Origin: Clostridium sp. MCC353
GTDB taxonomy: Bacteria; Bacillota; Clostridia; Lachnospirales; Lachnospiraceae
DNA length: 64,000 bases
Assembly: GCF_018785315.1 (NCBI RefSeq)
Contig: NZ_WQPN01000065.1
Location: 31,113-95,112 of the forward strand
Reading direction: 5' to 3'
Each line of letters starts with the position of its first letter. Position 1 is the first letter of the stretch. The notes beneath the pieces are model-generated. The model worked only from the letters and a program-made list of their open reading frames with translations. It was not told the DNA's origin and searched no databases. Position numbers and translations under genes: made by a program. Positions 7,239-15,506 of this stretch are shown here, in pieces.

Positions 7239-8549
7239 CTATTCTGCCGCCTTAAATGCTTCGTCTAAATCTTGTAAGATATCCGAAATATTTTCGGTTC
7301 CAATGGACAGCCGGATCGTATTTGGCTTGATTCCCTGCTCCAAAAGTTCCTGCTCATTCAACTGGGAATGGGTGGTGGAAGCCGGATGGATCACCAGGGA
7401 TTTCACGTCCGCCACATTGGCCAGCAGGGAAAATAATTCCAGATTATCTATAAATTTCTTCGCCTTCTCCCCATCCCCTTTGATCTCAAATGTAAAGATG
7501 GAGCCGCCTCCATGAGGGAAATATTTCTGGTAAAGGGCTTTCTGCCCCTCATCCTCCGTCACGGACGGGTGATGAACCTTTTCCACCATAGGATGACGGT
7601 TTAAATACTGAACCACCTTCAGCGCATTTTCCACATGGCGTTCAACTCTGAGGGAAAGCGTCTCCAGGCCCTGAAGCAGTAAAAATGCATGGAACGGCGA
7701 CAAGGTGGCTCCCGTATCCCTCAAAAGCACGGCCCGTATCTTGGTCACAAACGCTGCCTTTCCAACCGCTTTCGTAAAACTCACCCCATGATAGCTGGGA
7801 TTCGGTTCCGTTAAGGACGGGAATTTTCCTGACGCCTCCCAGTCGAACCGGCCGCTGTCCACGATAACGCCGCCTAATGTGGTGCCGTGTCCTCCGATGA
7901 ACTTTGTGGCGGAATGAACCACGATATCCGCCCCATATTCGATGGGCCTGATCAGGTAAGGCGTTCCAAATGTATTGTCAATAACCAGAGGAATGCCATG
8001 AGAATGGGCTGTCTGCGCCGCACGTTCGATATCCGTGATATCGGAATTGGGATTTCCCAGGGTCTCGATGAAAATCGCTTTTGTATTCTCCCGGACCGCA
8101 TGTTCCATAGCCCCTTCCTCAAAAGGGTCCACAAACGTGGTCTCCACCCCGAACTCCTTAAACGTATGGGCCAGAAAGTTATAGGTGCCGCCATAAATGT
8201 TCCGGGCCGCCACGATATGATCTCCTGCATGGGCCAGGTTCTGAAACGTATAGGCGATGGCCGCCGCGCCGGAGGCCACCGCAAGGGCCGCCACACCGCC
8301 CTCCAAAGCCGCCATTCTCTGTTCAAACACGTCTTCCGTAGGGTTTGTCAGCCTTCCATAGATATTTCCCGCATCCGACAGGTCGAACCGGCCGGCCGCA
8401 TGACGGCAGTTGTCAAACACATAAGATGCCGTCTGATAGATCGGAACCGCTCTGGCGCCGGTGGCAGGATCAGGGATTTCCTGGCCTGCGTGAAGCTGTA
8501 ATGTTTCAAATCTCAAATTTCTGTCCGCTCTCTTGATCTTTTCTCCCAT
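7239..8549 (-). CDS. metY: O-acetylhomoserine sulfhydrylase (aminocarboxypropyltransferase)
   Basis: About 436 residues of the Cys/Met metabolism PLP-dependent family. Clear family blocks include FETLQLHAGQ at the start, ALASGAAAI-like VASGAAAIAYTF, VVHSATKFIGGHG with the PLP-binding lysine, and the C-terminal IRLSIGTENISDILQDL. The length and the GHGTTLGG block fit O-acetylhomoserine sulfhydrylase, which makes homocysteine from O-acetylhomoserine and sulfide, rather than the shorter cystathionine enzymes. The second of two nearby ATG codons (8549) is preferred because GAGGAG lies eight bases before it, while the first (8555) is only two bases away. The gene has its own consensus promoter. 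I see no S-box or T-box leader. Confidence 0.92.
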   Translation of the reverse strand: MGEKIKRADRNLRFETLQLHAGQEIPDPATGARAVPIYQTASYVFDNCRHAAGRFDLSDAGNIYGRLTNPTEDVFEQRMAALEGGVAALAVASGAAAIAYTFQNLAHAGDHIVAARNIYGGTYNFLAHTFKEFGVETTFVDPFEEGAMEHAVRENTKAIFIETLGNPNSDITDIERAAQTAHSHGIPLVIDNTFGTPYLIRPIEYGADIVVHSATKFIGGHGTTLGGVIVDSGRFDWEASGKFPSLTEPNPSYHGVSFTKAVGKAAFVTKIRAVLLRDTGATLSPFHAFLLLQGLETLSLRVERHVENALKVVQYLNRHPMVEKVHHPSVTEDEGQKALYQKYFPHGGGSIFTFEIKGDGEKAKKFIDNLELFSLLANVADVKSLVIHPASTTHSQLNEQELLEQGIKPNTIRLSIGTENISDILQDLDEAFKAAE

Positions 8550-8622
8550 ACTCATGTCTCCTCAACCTGTTTTATTTGGCTTCTTAATTCATATTATTTT
8601 AATAGGAATAATATTAAATGGG

Positions 8623-8651
8623 ATTATATTCCATATGGGCACGGTTGTCAA
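8623..8651 (-). promoter_or_regulatory. Consensus sigma-A promoter of the O-acetylhomoserine sulfhydrylase gene
   Basis: On the minus strand TTGACA (8646-8651) and TATAAT (8623-8628) are both perfect and separated by exactly 17 bases. The start codon is 74 bases downstream. The short leader leaves little room for a riboswitch. Confidence 0.85.
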
Positions 8652-8691
8652 GTTTTTTTTAAAGTATTAACAGCTCCCTGCAGCGATGTGT

Positions 8692-8831
8692 AACAGTTCA
8701 GACAGGTCTGAACTTATGCATCCAGCCCATTAAAGCCGCCTGCGGCGAAGGGCTGGATGCCTGCGGCCACTATGTTTTCGTACATTCCGCGCAGTAAATG
8801 CGCAGACCTATCTGAACCTATCTGAACTGTT
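8692..8831. repeat. 140-bp repeat with inverted ends, copy 1
   Basis: The ends read ACAGTTCAGACAGGTCTG on the left and AGACCTATCTGAACTGT on the right, near-perfect inverted repeats. The interior contains a hairpin (GCATCCAGCCC with GGGCTGGATGC, loop including CCTGCGG) followed by a conserved block TATGTTTTCGTA. The copy is flanked by TGCAGCGAT on both sides (8679-8687 and 8831-8839), possibly a target duplication. Related copies are at 56949 and 62724. There is no coding potential. Confidence 0.8.
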
Positions 8832-8943
8832 GCAGCGATTTTCCAGCCCCAGCGGTTCTTATCTTTATTTAGAGAAGACCTTATATATAGAAGAAACCCC
8901 TTCACCATCCCTCAAAATAAGAATCCGGCGAAATTTCTATATA

Positions 8944-8987
8944 GTGAAAAAGGATCGAAAAACCTCTGTTTTTCAATCCCCTTTCAC
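8944..8987 (-). terminator. Terminator-like hairpin after the beta-phosphoglucomutase gene
   Basis: GTGAAA...GGATCGAAAAA pairs with TTTTTCAATCC...TTTCAC around a CCTCTG loop, 46 bases after the stop codon on the minus strand. The lower stem is A/T rich, with no long T-run after it. It is the only stem in this gap placed to end the six-gene operon. Confidence 0.55.
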
Positions 8988-9033
8988 ATCTTATTTTACT
9001 AATAGCCCCGCACATCCAATCTCATCTATGGTT

Positions 9034-9699
9034 TTAAGCTCGCGTTTCCAGCTTTGCAATCACGTCTTCAACTTTCACTCCCTCAAACCCGGCCATCACC
9101 AGATCCGCCTCACAGAGTACTTGGGGGCTGCCGATGCCAACCGCCTTCATTCCGCCGTTATGGGCAGCCAGAATACCGGCGGCCGCGTCTTCGAAAACAA
9201 TGCATTCAGAACCTGAGAGCCCCAGCGCCTGGGCCCCCTTTAAAAATACCTCCGGATCCGGTTTCGCCCTGCTTGTCTTCGTTCCGTCAATAACGGCATC
9301 GAACAGTTCCCTGATTCCAAGCCCTTCCAGGATCATGGGGGAATTTTTGCTGGCGGATCCCAAAGCGGTTTTATACCCCTTATCTCTGGCATCCGTCAAG
9401 AATTCCCGAACTCCGGGAAGAATCTCGTCTTCTCTCAGTTTTTTAATGTAATCCACATAAATTTCATTTTTCTTGGCACAGCAGGCTTCTTTCTCCTCCT
9501 GGGACATGGTTTTCTTTCCGATTTCCAAAATGATCTCAAAACTGGCCATCCGGCTCACACCCTTCAGCCGCTCGTTATCCTCCTGGGTAAACAAAATCCC
9601 CAGCTCATCGGCCAGACTTTTCCACGCCATAAAATGGTATTTTGCCGTATCCACAATGACGCCGTCCAGATCGAACAGTAACCCTTTATATGTACTCAT
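9034..9699 (-). CDS. pgmB: Beta-phosphoglucomutase (HAD superfamily)
   Basis: About 221 residues of HAD hydrolase fold. FDLDGVIVDT carries the phosphoryl-accepting Asp and the general acid/base Asp. LKGVSRMAS is the cap-domain substrate loop specific to beta-phosphoglucomutases rather than phosphatases. GSASKN and FEDAAAG are motifs II/III and the Mg-binding loop. The enzyme interconverts beta-glucose 1-phosphate and glucose 6-phosphate, usually after a disaccharide phosphorylase. ATG 9699 has AAAGGAGA five bases before it. It is the last gene of the GH3/sulfatase operon, 16 bases after the GH3 gene. That suggests one sugar of the imported glycan ends up as a 1-phosphate, although no classical phosphorylase gene is nearby. 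Confidence 0.9.
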   Translation of the reverse strand: MSTYKGLLFDLDGVIVDTAKYHFMAWKSLADELGILFTQEDNERLKGVSRMASFEIILEIGKKTMSQEEKEACCAKKNEIYVDYIKKLREDEILPGVREFLTDARDKGYKTALGSASKNSPMILEGLGIRELFDAVIDGTKTSRAKPDPEVFLKGAQALGLSGSECIVFEDAAAGILAAHNGGMKAVGIGSPQVLCEADLVMAGFEGVKVEDVIAKLETRA

Positions 9700-9715
9700 G
9701 ATCTCTCCTTTCCTC

Positions 9716-11413
9716 TCACAAGCGGGCATCCCATTTGCCGCAGAACGGATTCACCGGACTTTTGCCTTTAAATTCGCTTCGTCCGGCCAGCTTCTCAACC
9801 AGCGCTTCCAGACAGTAATCGTTGTTGCTGTAACAGTTGATATACGTCTTTACTCTCGGGAAATCCAGCAGATGATATGGGTTTTCCAGAGAGACAAATA
9901 CGGTCGGAACGTCATTCAGATAATGTCCGCAGTCCGCTCCCATGGGCTGTTTCCACTCGATCCTCACCACCGTCTGGTTGCTCTTTGTGGAGAGATTCGC
10001 CACATACAAAATCAGGTCATAGTTCTTTACAATCTCTTCATATTTGGTGGTAAACCCTTCTCCATAGGGCTGGGGCACGAAGTCGGTTATCTCAAACCCT
10101 TCTGCTTCCAGCAGTTCCTTCACCTTGGCGCAGGCAGGTTTTACCTTATAATTGCCTTCGCCGCCTTCCCCTGGCTCAATGGTATAAAATAAGATCCGTT
10201 TATACCGCTCTGGCGTAACCGGAAGGACTCCCGGCTGTTCTTTCACAAGGGTAATAGCCCGGTCGGCGCACTCTTTTGCCCAGTTTCTATGGGTTTCGCA
10301 GCCTACGATTTTCTCTGCGGCCTCTGTGCTGATCTCCGGCACGCCTTTATGAAGCCCCAAAGCTGCCTTCGTGGCAAGGATTCTGGTAACGGCCTCATCC
10401 AGACGTTCCGGCGTAATGACGCCGTTTTTAATTCCCTCCAGCATAAATCCATAGTCTTCTTCCAGATTCCTGGCGAACAAAAACATATCACAGCCTCTGG
10501 CAATGCTCTCAGGAACCGCCTGTCTGCGGCTCATAGCCAGCATATAGCCTGCCATGGTTGTGGCGTCTGTGCAGATCAGGCCATTGAATCCCATTTTATC
10601 CCTTAAAAGCCCCTGAAGCAGTTCTTTACTGAGTGTGGCCGGCATAATTTCATCATCTTTAATGGAAGGATTCAGTTTTCTGGTCCAGGCCGGCTGCATA
10701 ATATGGCCCGCCATAACCGTAAGGGCACCTGCGTCAATAGACGCCTGGTAAGCGGCCCCATAGGTATCCATCCACGTGCCGCAGTCCATATCATTGATGG
10801 AAGTCACCAGATGCTGATCCCTTTCATCCTGCCCGTCTCCCGGAAAATGTTTAATAGAAGCCGCAAATCCCAGGCTCTGTACCCGCTCCACATAGGCTCT
10901 GCCCATGTTCTTCACCCGTTCAGGATCGGAACCGAAGGTTCTGGTGTTGGTGATGGGATTTCTGAAGTTGCTGTCAATATCGATGATCGGCGCAAACGCC
11001 CAGTTAGCTCCTACAGCGCCCGCCTCACGGGCGCATGCTTCCGCCATCTTCGCGGCCATTTCCACATCGTCCACAGCCGCAATTTCCATAGGTGAACCCA
11101 CCAAAGTGCCTTCACTTACGATTCCATTTCCCCCTTTTTCCAGGTTCGCAGCGATGAGAAGGGGCACTCTGCTCCTGCCCTGCAGCTCCTTTGTAGCCGC
11201 GACTGCCCGCTTTGTGGGGATTACCCGGTACATGCAGCCGCCGGGTTTCAATATATTGAACACGTAATCAAACTCTTCCTGTTTTGCCTCTTTAAAAAGA
11301 ACGCAGAACAATTGACCTGCCTTTTCCTCCACGGTCATGGCAGAACGGGTTTTCTCCACCCATTCCACAGCCTCGTCATCCAGAAAAAATGGGTTTGCCT
11401 TTAAATCGATCAT
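9716..11413 (-). CDS. Glycoside hydrolase family 3, NagZ-like short type
   Basis: About 565 residues with no signal peptide, so cytoplasmic. The GH3 barrel shows KHFPGDGQDERDQH, where the final D-x-H matches the Asp-His acid/base dyad of NagZ-type beta-N-acetylhexosaminidases. The nucleophile Asp is probably that in GLICTDATTMAGY. A second alpha/beta domain follows (from about 370). It lacks the fibronectin-like third domain of the larger GH3 protein upstream. Some enzymes of this clade act as phosphorylases, which would fit the neighbouring beta-phosphoglucomutase, but sequence alone does not settle this. The gene is 18 bases downstream of a sulfatase gene. The sulfatase may prepare its substrate by removing sulfate from an amino sugar. 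Confidence 0.82.
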   Translation of the reverse strand: MIDLKANPFFLDDEAVEWVEKTRSAMTVEEKAGQLFCVLFKEAKQEEFDYVFNILKPGGCMYRVIPTKRAVAATKELQGRSRVPLLIAANLEKGGNGIVSEGTLVGSPMEIAAVDDVEMAAKMAEACAREAGAVGANWAFAPIIDIDSNFRNPITNTRTFGSDPERVKNMGRAYVERVQSLGFAASIKHFPGDGQDERDQHLVTSINDMDCGTWMDTYGAAYQASIDAGALTVMAGHIMQPAWTRKLNPSIKDDEIMPATLSKELLQGLLRDKMGFNGLICTDATTMAGYMLAMSRRQAVPESIARGCDMFLFARNLEEDYGFMLEGIKNGVITPERLDEAVTRILATKAALGLHKGVPEISTEAAEKIVGCETHRNWAKECADRAITLVKEQPGVLPVTPERYKRILFYTIEPGEGGEGNYKVKPACAKVKELLEAEGFEITDFVPQPYGEGFTTKYEEIVKNYDLILYVANLSTKSNQTVVRIEWKQPMGADCGHYLNDVPTVFVSLENPYHLLDFPRVKTYINCYSNNDYCLEALVEKLAGRSEFKGKSPVNPFCGKWDARL

Positions 11414-11431
11414 AACAACTCTTTCCCTTCC

Positions 11432-12940
11432 TTAATTTCTATCCGCTCCGTACCGTTCATAAACTTCTTCCGGCGCATCATTCTCATCAAACAGCTCTTT
11501 CATGGCCTTTAAAAGCTCCTCTTTTTTCACCGGATCATCGATTGGAGACAGTTCCCCGGGATCAGCATTCAGGTCGAACATCAGATCCGCATGTTCCGCC
11601 TGCTTCTTCGCAAACCGGCCGCCGGCCGGACTTTCAATTTTCAAAACAGGCGTTTCCTTTGTAAAGGAAAAGCCAGGGCTGAGGCTGGCATTTTTCAGCT
11701 CATCCACAGTGAACATACTGTTCATATGAGTTGGCATCAGCGTATATTCATAGCATTTCACAGACTGGTCCGCAGCCGCCCGCAGCAGTACATGGGAACC
11801 GTCCGTAATTCCCACAGGACCGCCGTGGTATCCGAATATCACGTGGCTGCGCACCGGCGCATCTTCTTTTATCACATCGGCCAGAGGTCTGCCCAGCATG
11901 TCCGCCGGACGGTCTAAATCAAAAAATTCCAGAATGGTGGGAGCCAAGTCAATGCTCTGCACCAAGGCATTTCTCCGTTCCCCTTTCACACCGTATCTGG
12001 GATCCCAGATGAAAAGGGGCGTATGTACCAGCTCTTCATAATCCGGCATGGAACCTTTTCCCCACCATTCATGTTCGCCCAGGAAAAATCCATGATCCGT
12101 ATTAACTACCAGCAGGGTGTCTTTCCACAAATCCAGCTCATCCATCTTGTCCAGCACCCGTCCTAACTGGTAATCACAGTAGGACATCAGCGCGAAATAC
12201 TTATTTCTCAACGTTTCAATCTCTTTGCTGCTCTCATTGACCGGGGCATACTGCGGCCAGTCCGGGCTGTCATAGTCATCAGGGCTTAAAAATCCGGCCA
12301 TAAAACTTTCCGGCGAAGTAAACGGTTCATGGGGGTCAAAGGTTTCCAACTGCAGAAACCAGTTGTCATATCCGCTGTTCCTCTCAATAAAATCCAGACC
12401 GTCGTCAAATGTTTTATGCATTGGATAGTCATTTTCCGAACGAATCCGTTCACGGTTGCTCATATTCTGCCAGCCGACTCTCCTCCGGTTCGCCTTCATG
12501 AATCCGCTTGCGCTGTCAGGGCTGTACTGATTGGGAGCGAAGTTGTCACCATGAGGCGTCAAATCGCCAACCCATGCATCGCTCTCCTGCCCCCGGAAAC
12601 ACTCCCATGTGGAATAGCGTCCATGATAGGTAGCCCCGCCGTCCTGGATATAGTGGTAATGATCGGTGGCAAGATGGGAATGGATCCCATTCTTTTTCAG
12701 GATTTCCGGCATGGAATCGTCAAACGGCTCCACCGGCCCCCAGCTTCTGTGAAGAAAATTTAATCTGCCTGTGTGCAGTTCCCTTCTGGCCGGCATACAC
12801 GGCAGGCTGCCCACGTAGCATTTGTCAAACTGTACGGAATGGGCCGCCAGCCGTTCAAAGTTCGGCGTGGGAACCGGGCCGCCGTTTACAGACATTAAAT
12901 CCCTGCGGAGTGAATCGTACATAACCATAATCGCCTTCAT
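11432..12940 (-). CDS. Sulfatase, Cys-type, cytoplasmic (1 of 3)
   Basis: About 502 residues of the alkaline phosphatase-like sulfatase family. The metal-binding start is MVMYDSLRRDLM. The formylglycine signature is CMPARRELHTG, so the active residue comes from cysteine, and HLATDHYHYIQDGG and NTDHGFFLGEHEWWGKG supply further active-site residues. There is no signal peptide, so it should act on an imported oligosaccharide. The substrate position cannot be deduced. Its gene has its own promoter with the shared AT-rich operator and leads the GH3/beta-phosphoglucomutase genes. No sulfatase-maturating enzyme gene is in the window, so that function must lie elsewhere. Confidence 0.92.
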   Translation of the reverse strand: MKAIMVMYDSLRRDLMSVNGGPVPTPNFERLAAHSVQFDKCYVGSLPCMPARRELHTGRLNFLHRSWGPVEPFDDSMPEILKKNGIHSHLATDHYHYIQDGGATYHGRYSTWECFRGQESDAWVGDLTPHGDNFAPNQYSPDSASGFMKANRRRVGWQNMSNRERIRSENDYPMHKTFDDGLDFIERNSGYDNWFLQLETFDPHEPFTSPESFMAGFLSPDDYDSPDWPQYAPVNESSKEIETLRNKYFALMSYCDYQLGRVLDKMDELDLWKDTLLVVNTDHGFFLGEHEWWGKGSMPDYEELVHTPLFIWDPRYGVKGERRNALVQSIDLAPTILEFFDLDRPADMLGRPLADVIKEDAPVRSHVIFGYHGGPVGITDGSHVLLRAAADQSVKCYEYTLMPTHMNSMFTVDELKNASLSPGFSFTKETPVLKIESPAGGRFAKKQAEHADLMFDLNADPGELSPIDDPVKKEELLKAMKELFDENDAPEEVYERYGADRN

Positions 12941-12962
12941 TTTAATACCCTCCCTGTCAATA

Positions 12963-13015
12963 TAATTAATTAAATTAATTTATTAAAGTATAACATACTG
13001 TATTTTTGGTTACAA
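12963..13015 (-). promoter_or_regulatory. Promoter and AT-rich operator upstream of sulfatase 11432-12940
   Basis: On the minus strand TTGTAA (13010-13015), 17 bases, TATACT (12987-12992), then a palindromic stretch composed almost only of A and T (12963-12985, containing TTAAATTAATTTATTAA on the plus strand). The operator lies at the transcription start. The same arrangement recurs at four other genes of the locus. Confidence 0.75.
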
Positions 13016-13050
13016 GCAGGCATATTGTCTAAATGTAATTTTTTTTTTGT

Positions 13051-15495
13051 CTATATTGCTGAAACATCCGCTTCACAGGTATAGGACCGTCTCCCCATCA
13101 CATTTACCTTCTCACCGGTGAGGGTTATTTCTCCGGTATACGCGATCTGGTGGGCGCTGGTTCCGATCATGATATCCATCACCGTAGGCTCCACCACAAA
13201 TTCCATCTCTTCATTGTAATACCCTAACTGGCTGGTTTTCAGCCTGAAAGTAACCCTCTTCTTCTCTCCCGGTTCCAGGCTCACCTTCTTAAAACCGGCA
13301 AGCTGTTTCACCGGACGCACCACATGGGCTTTCTTGGTGTGGTAATAAAGCTGCACCACTTCATCCCCCTGGCGCTCTCCCGTATTGGCCACAGCACAGG
13401 AAACCACAATGGTTCCGTCCGTCGCCATTTCCCTGGATTCCACCGCAAATTCGGACAGGGCAAATGTGGTGTAGCTCAGTCCGTGTCCAAAACAGAATAA
13501 AGGCTGGCTGGGCTGATCCACATAACCGCCTGTGAAGATCAGGCTGCCCATGGGATCCGTATTGGACGCATACCCGCTTCCCATCCGGTGGTTATAAGTA
13601 ACCGGCGTCTGGCCTACGCTTCTCGGCACAGTTGTGGTCAGCTTTCCGCTGAAATTGTTGGTTCCGTCCAACGCGTCCGCCATAACTTCTGCCGCATACT
13701 GTCCCGGCATCCACGCCTGGATCATGGCTGCCGTGTGTTCACAAGCCCATGGAAGGGCGAAAATTCCCGGGCCGTATAGAATGAGCACAACCGGCTTTCC
13801 CACGGCGCAGACCGCTTCCAGAAGCTGCTGCTGCACTCCCGGAAGTTCCAGGCTGCACCGGTCCTTTCCCTCTCCACCCGTAACATTCACCCAGCCGCAG
13901 TTTCCTCCGCAGGCCATGATCACCACATCGCTGTCCTCAGCCGCCTTCACGGCCTCAGGAATACCGGAAATGTCATTATCGTTGATCTCACAGCCTTTGG
14001 CATAGGAAACAAAAAACCGGTCCGATAACTCTTCTTTCAGCGTCCTTGCGCCCATGGATCGGAGCACTCCGTTCATATCCCCGATGGATTCCTTTTCTTC
14101 TTTTGTCAGGCCTTTGGTGAATGCCGCAAAGGGGTTGTCCTGGGACTTTTTACTGCTGCCCTGGGCCTCATCCGCCATGCCGCCGATGGAAACCTCATCT
14201 CCTTCGCTTCCGGCCGTCAGCATTTCCACATAGGCCGGGTAGGTGTATCCGCTGACCGGGTACCTGAGGCTGTCGCTGTGGGGCCCCACTACGGCCAGTT
14301 TGGTCCCCGGTTTCAGAGGCAGTACGCCTTCATTTTTAAGAAGAACCAGGGATTTTGCGGCAATGTCCCGGGACAGGGCGCTTTTTTCCTCATTTGTCAA
14401 AGATGCCTTTACCTGATCCAGAACGATATAAGGATTCTCAAACAGCCCATATTCAAATTTCACTTTCAAAACACGCCTCACCGACTGGTCCAGTATGGCT
14501 TCATCCAGTTTTCCCGCTCTCACATAATCCGGCAGCTTTCTGAAAGCATTGCCCACCGGTATCTCCGTATCGGTTCCGGCTTTCTTCGCCAGCAGTCCGG
14601 CCTCTTCATATGTTTCAGCAGTTTTGAAATCCTTGTAAGTTTTTAAAATGCCGGCCCCGTCAGATGTCAAAATACCTTCAAATTTCATGGTATCCCGAAG
14701 CAGGCCGTGGGCAATTTTTCTGTTTGCCACCACGCACATCCCGTCGATTTCCCCGTAGTTGGCCATAACCGAACTGACATCCGCTTCCCGCATGGCCGCT
14801 TCAAACGGAGTCGCAAACACTTCGTAGAGCTCCCGGTCCGGAATCCGGCAGACCGCCGTATTGAGCCCGCCCTGGGAATCGGAATATCCCAGAAAATGCT
14901 TGGCGACACAGGCCACCCCGTTTTTCTTATCTTTCTGCATCCCCTTAATATAGTGAATTCCCATCTGGCTGGTCAGGTAAGGGTCCTCTCCGTAGGTTTC
15001 ATACACCCGGCCCCATCTGTGGTCACGGACGATATCGATGACCGGACTCATGGCAGAATTGATCCCCACCGCCCTGGATTCTTCGGAAATAATGCTGCTC
15101 ATGGCCTCCGCCAGCTCCGGTTCCCAGGTGCAGGAAAGGTTGATCTGTGCCGGAAACATGGTTCCGCCCATAGCCGGATACCCGCAGAGGTTCTCCGTCT
15201 GAAGGGCCACCGGAATCCCCAGCCTGGTCTCTTCCACAAAATACTTCTGCAGCGTATTGGAAAGCAGGGCGATCTTCATCGGATCCGCCAGACCCATAGT
15301 GGAGTACTGGGTGATGCGCCCATGTCCATAGGGGAATTTCTTCTTCAACAGTTCCACAGAAGGCATTCCGTCCTGCACCAGTTCCATGGGCAGGTCGCCG
15401 CAGAGCTGGGCCGCCTTTTCTTCCAGAGTCATTCTGCCAAGCAGGTCTTCCACCCGTTCCATCACCGGTTTTGTACTGTCTTTATAGATTTCCAT
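13051..15495 (-). CDS. Glycoside hydrolase family 3, beta-glucosidase type with fibronectin III-like domain
   Basis: About 814 residues without a signal peptide. The N-terminal barrel has KHFLGYSDSQGG and the nucleophile Asp in GILTSDGAGIL. The second domain contains VMACGGNCGW and GEGKDRCSLELPG. The C-terminal fibronectin III-like domain (from about 670) carries YTTFALSEF and RPVKQLAGFKKVSLEPGEK. This three-domain build is typical of beta-glucosidases, beta-xylosidases and related enzymes; the specificity is open. ATG 15495 is chosen because GAGGAG lies before it, and the longer start at 15510 overlaps the preceding stop codon. It follows a sulfatase gene by 11 bases in one operon with the phosphoglucose-isomerase-like gene. 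Confidence 0.9.
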   Translation of the reverse strand: MEIYKDSTKPVMERVEDLLGRMTLEEKAAQLCGDLPMELVQDGMPSVELLKKKFPYGHGRITQYSTMGLADPMKIALLSNTLQKYFVEETRLGIPVALQTENLCGYPAMGGTMFPAQINLSCTWEPELAEAMSSIISEESRAVGINSAMSPVIDIVRDHRWGRVYETYGEDPYLTSQMGIHYIKGMQKDKKNGVACVAKHFLGYSDSQGGLNTAVCRIPDRELYEVFATPFEAAMREADVSSVMANYGEIDGMCVVANRKIAHGLLRDTMKFEGILTSDGAGILKTYKDFKTAETYEEAGLLAKKAGTDTEIPVGNAFRKLPDYVRAGKLDEAILDQSVRRVLKVKFEYGLFENPYIVLDQVKASLTNEEKSALSRDIAAKSLVLLKNEGVLPLKPGTKLAVVGPHSDSLRYPVSGYTYPAYVEMLTAGSEGDEVSIGGMADEAQGSSKKSQDNPFAAFTKGLTKEEKESIGDMNGVLRSMGARTLKEELSDRFFVSYAKGCEINDNDISGIPEAVKAAEDSDVVIMACGGNCGWVNVTGGEGKDRCSLELPGVQQQLLEAVCAVGKPVVLILYGPGIFALPWACEHTAAMIQAWMPGQYAAEVMADALDGTNNFSGKLTTTVPRSVGQTPVTYNHRMGSGYASNTDPMGSLIFTGGYVDQPSQPLFCFGHGLSYTTFALSEFAVESREMATDGTIVVSCAVANTGERQGDEVVQLYYHTKKAHVVRPVKQLAGFKKVSLEPGEKKRVTFRLKTSQLGYYNEEMEFVVEPTVMDIMIGTSAHQIAYTGEITLTGEKVNVMGRRSYTCEADVSAI

Positions 15496-15506
15496 AATCT
15501 TTCTCC

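Noticed and set aside
8550..8690. S-box or T-box riboswitch before the O-acetylhomoserine sulfhydrylase gene
   Set aside because: The leader from the consensus promoter to the start codon is only about 70 bases and shows neither motif.
9716..11413. GH3 protein as a true phosphorylase
   Set aside because: The Asp-His dyad of hydrolytic NagZ is retained (DQH). The neighbouring beta-phosphoglucomutase is only circumstantial, so no phosphorylase call was made.
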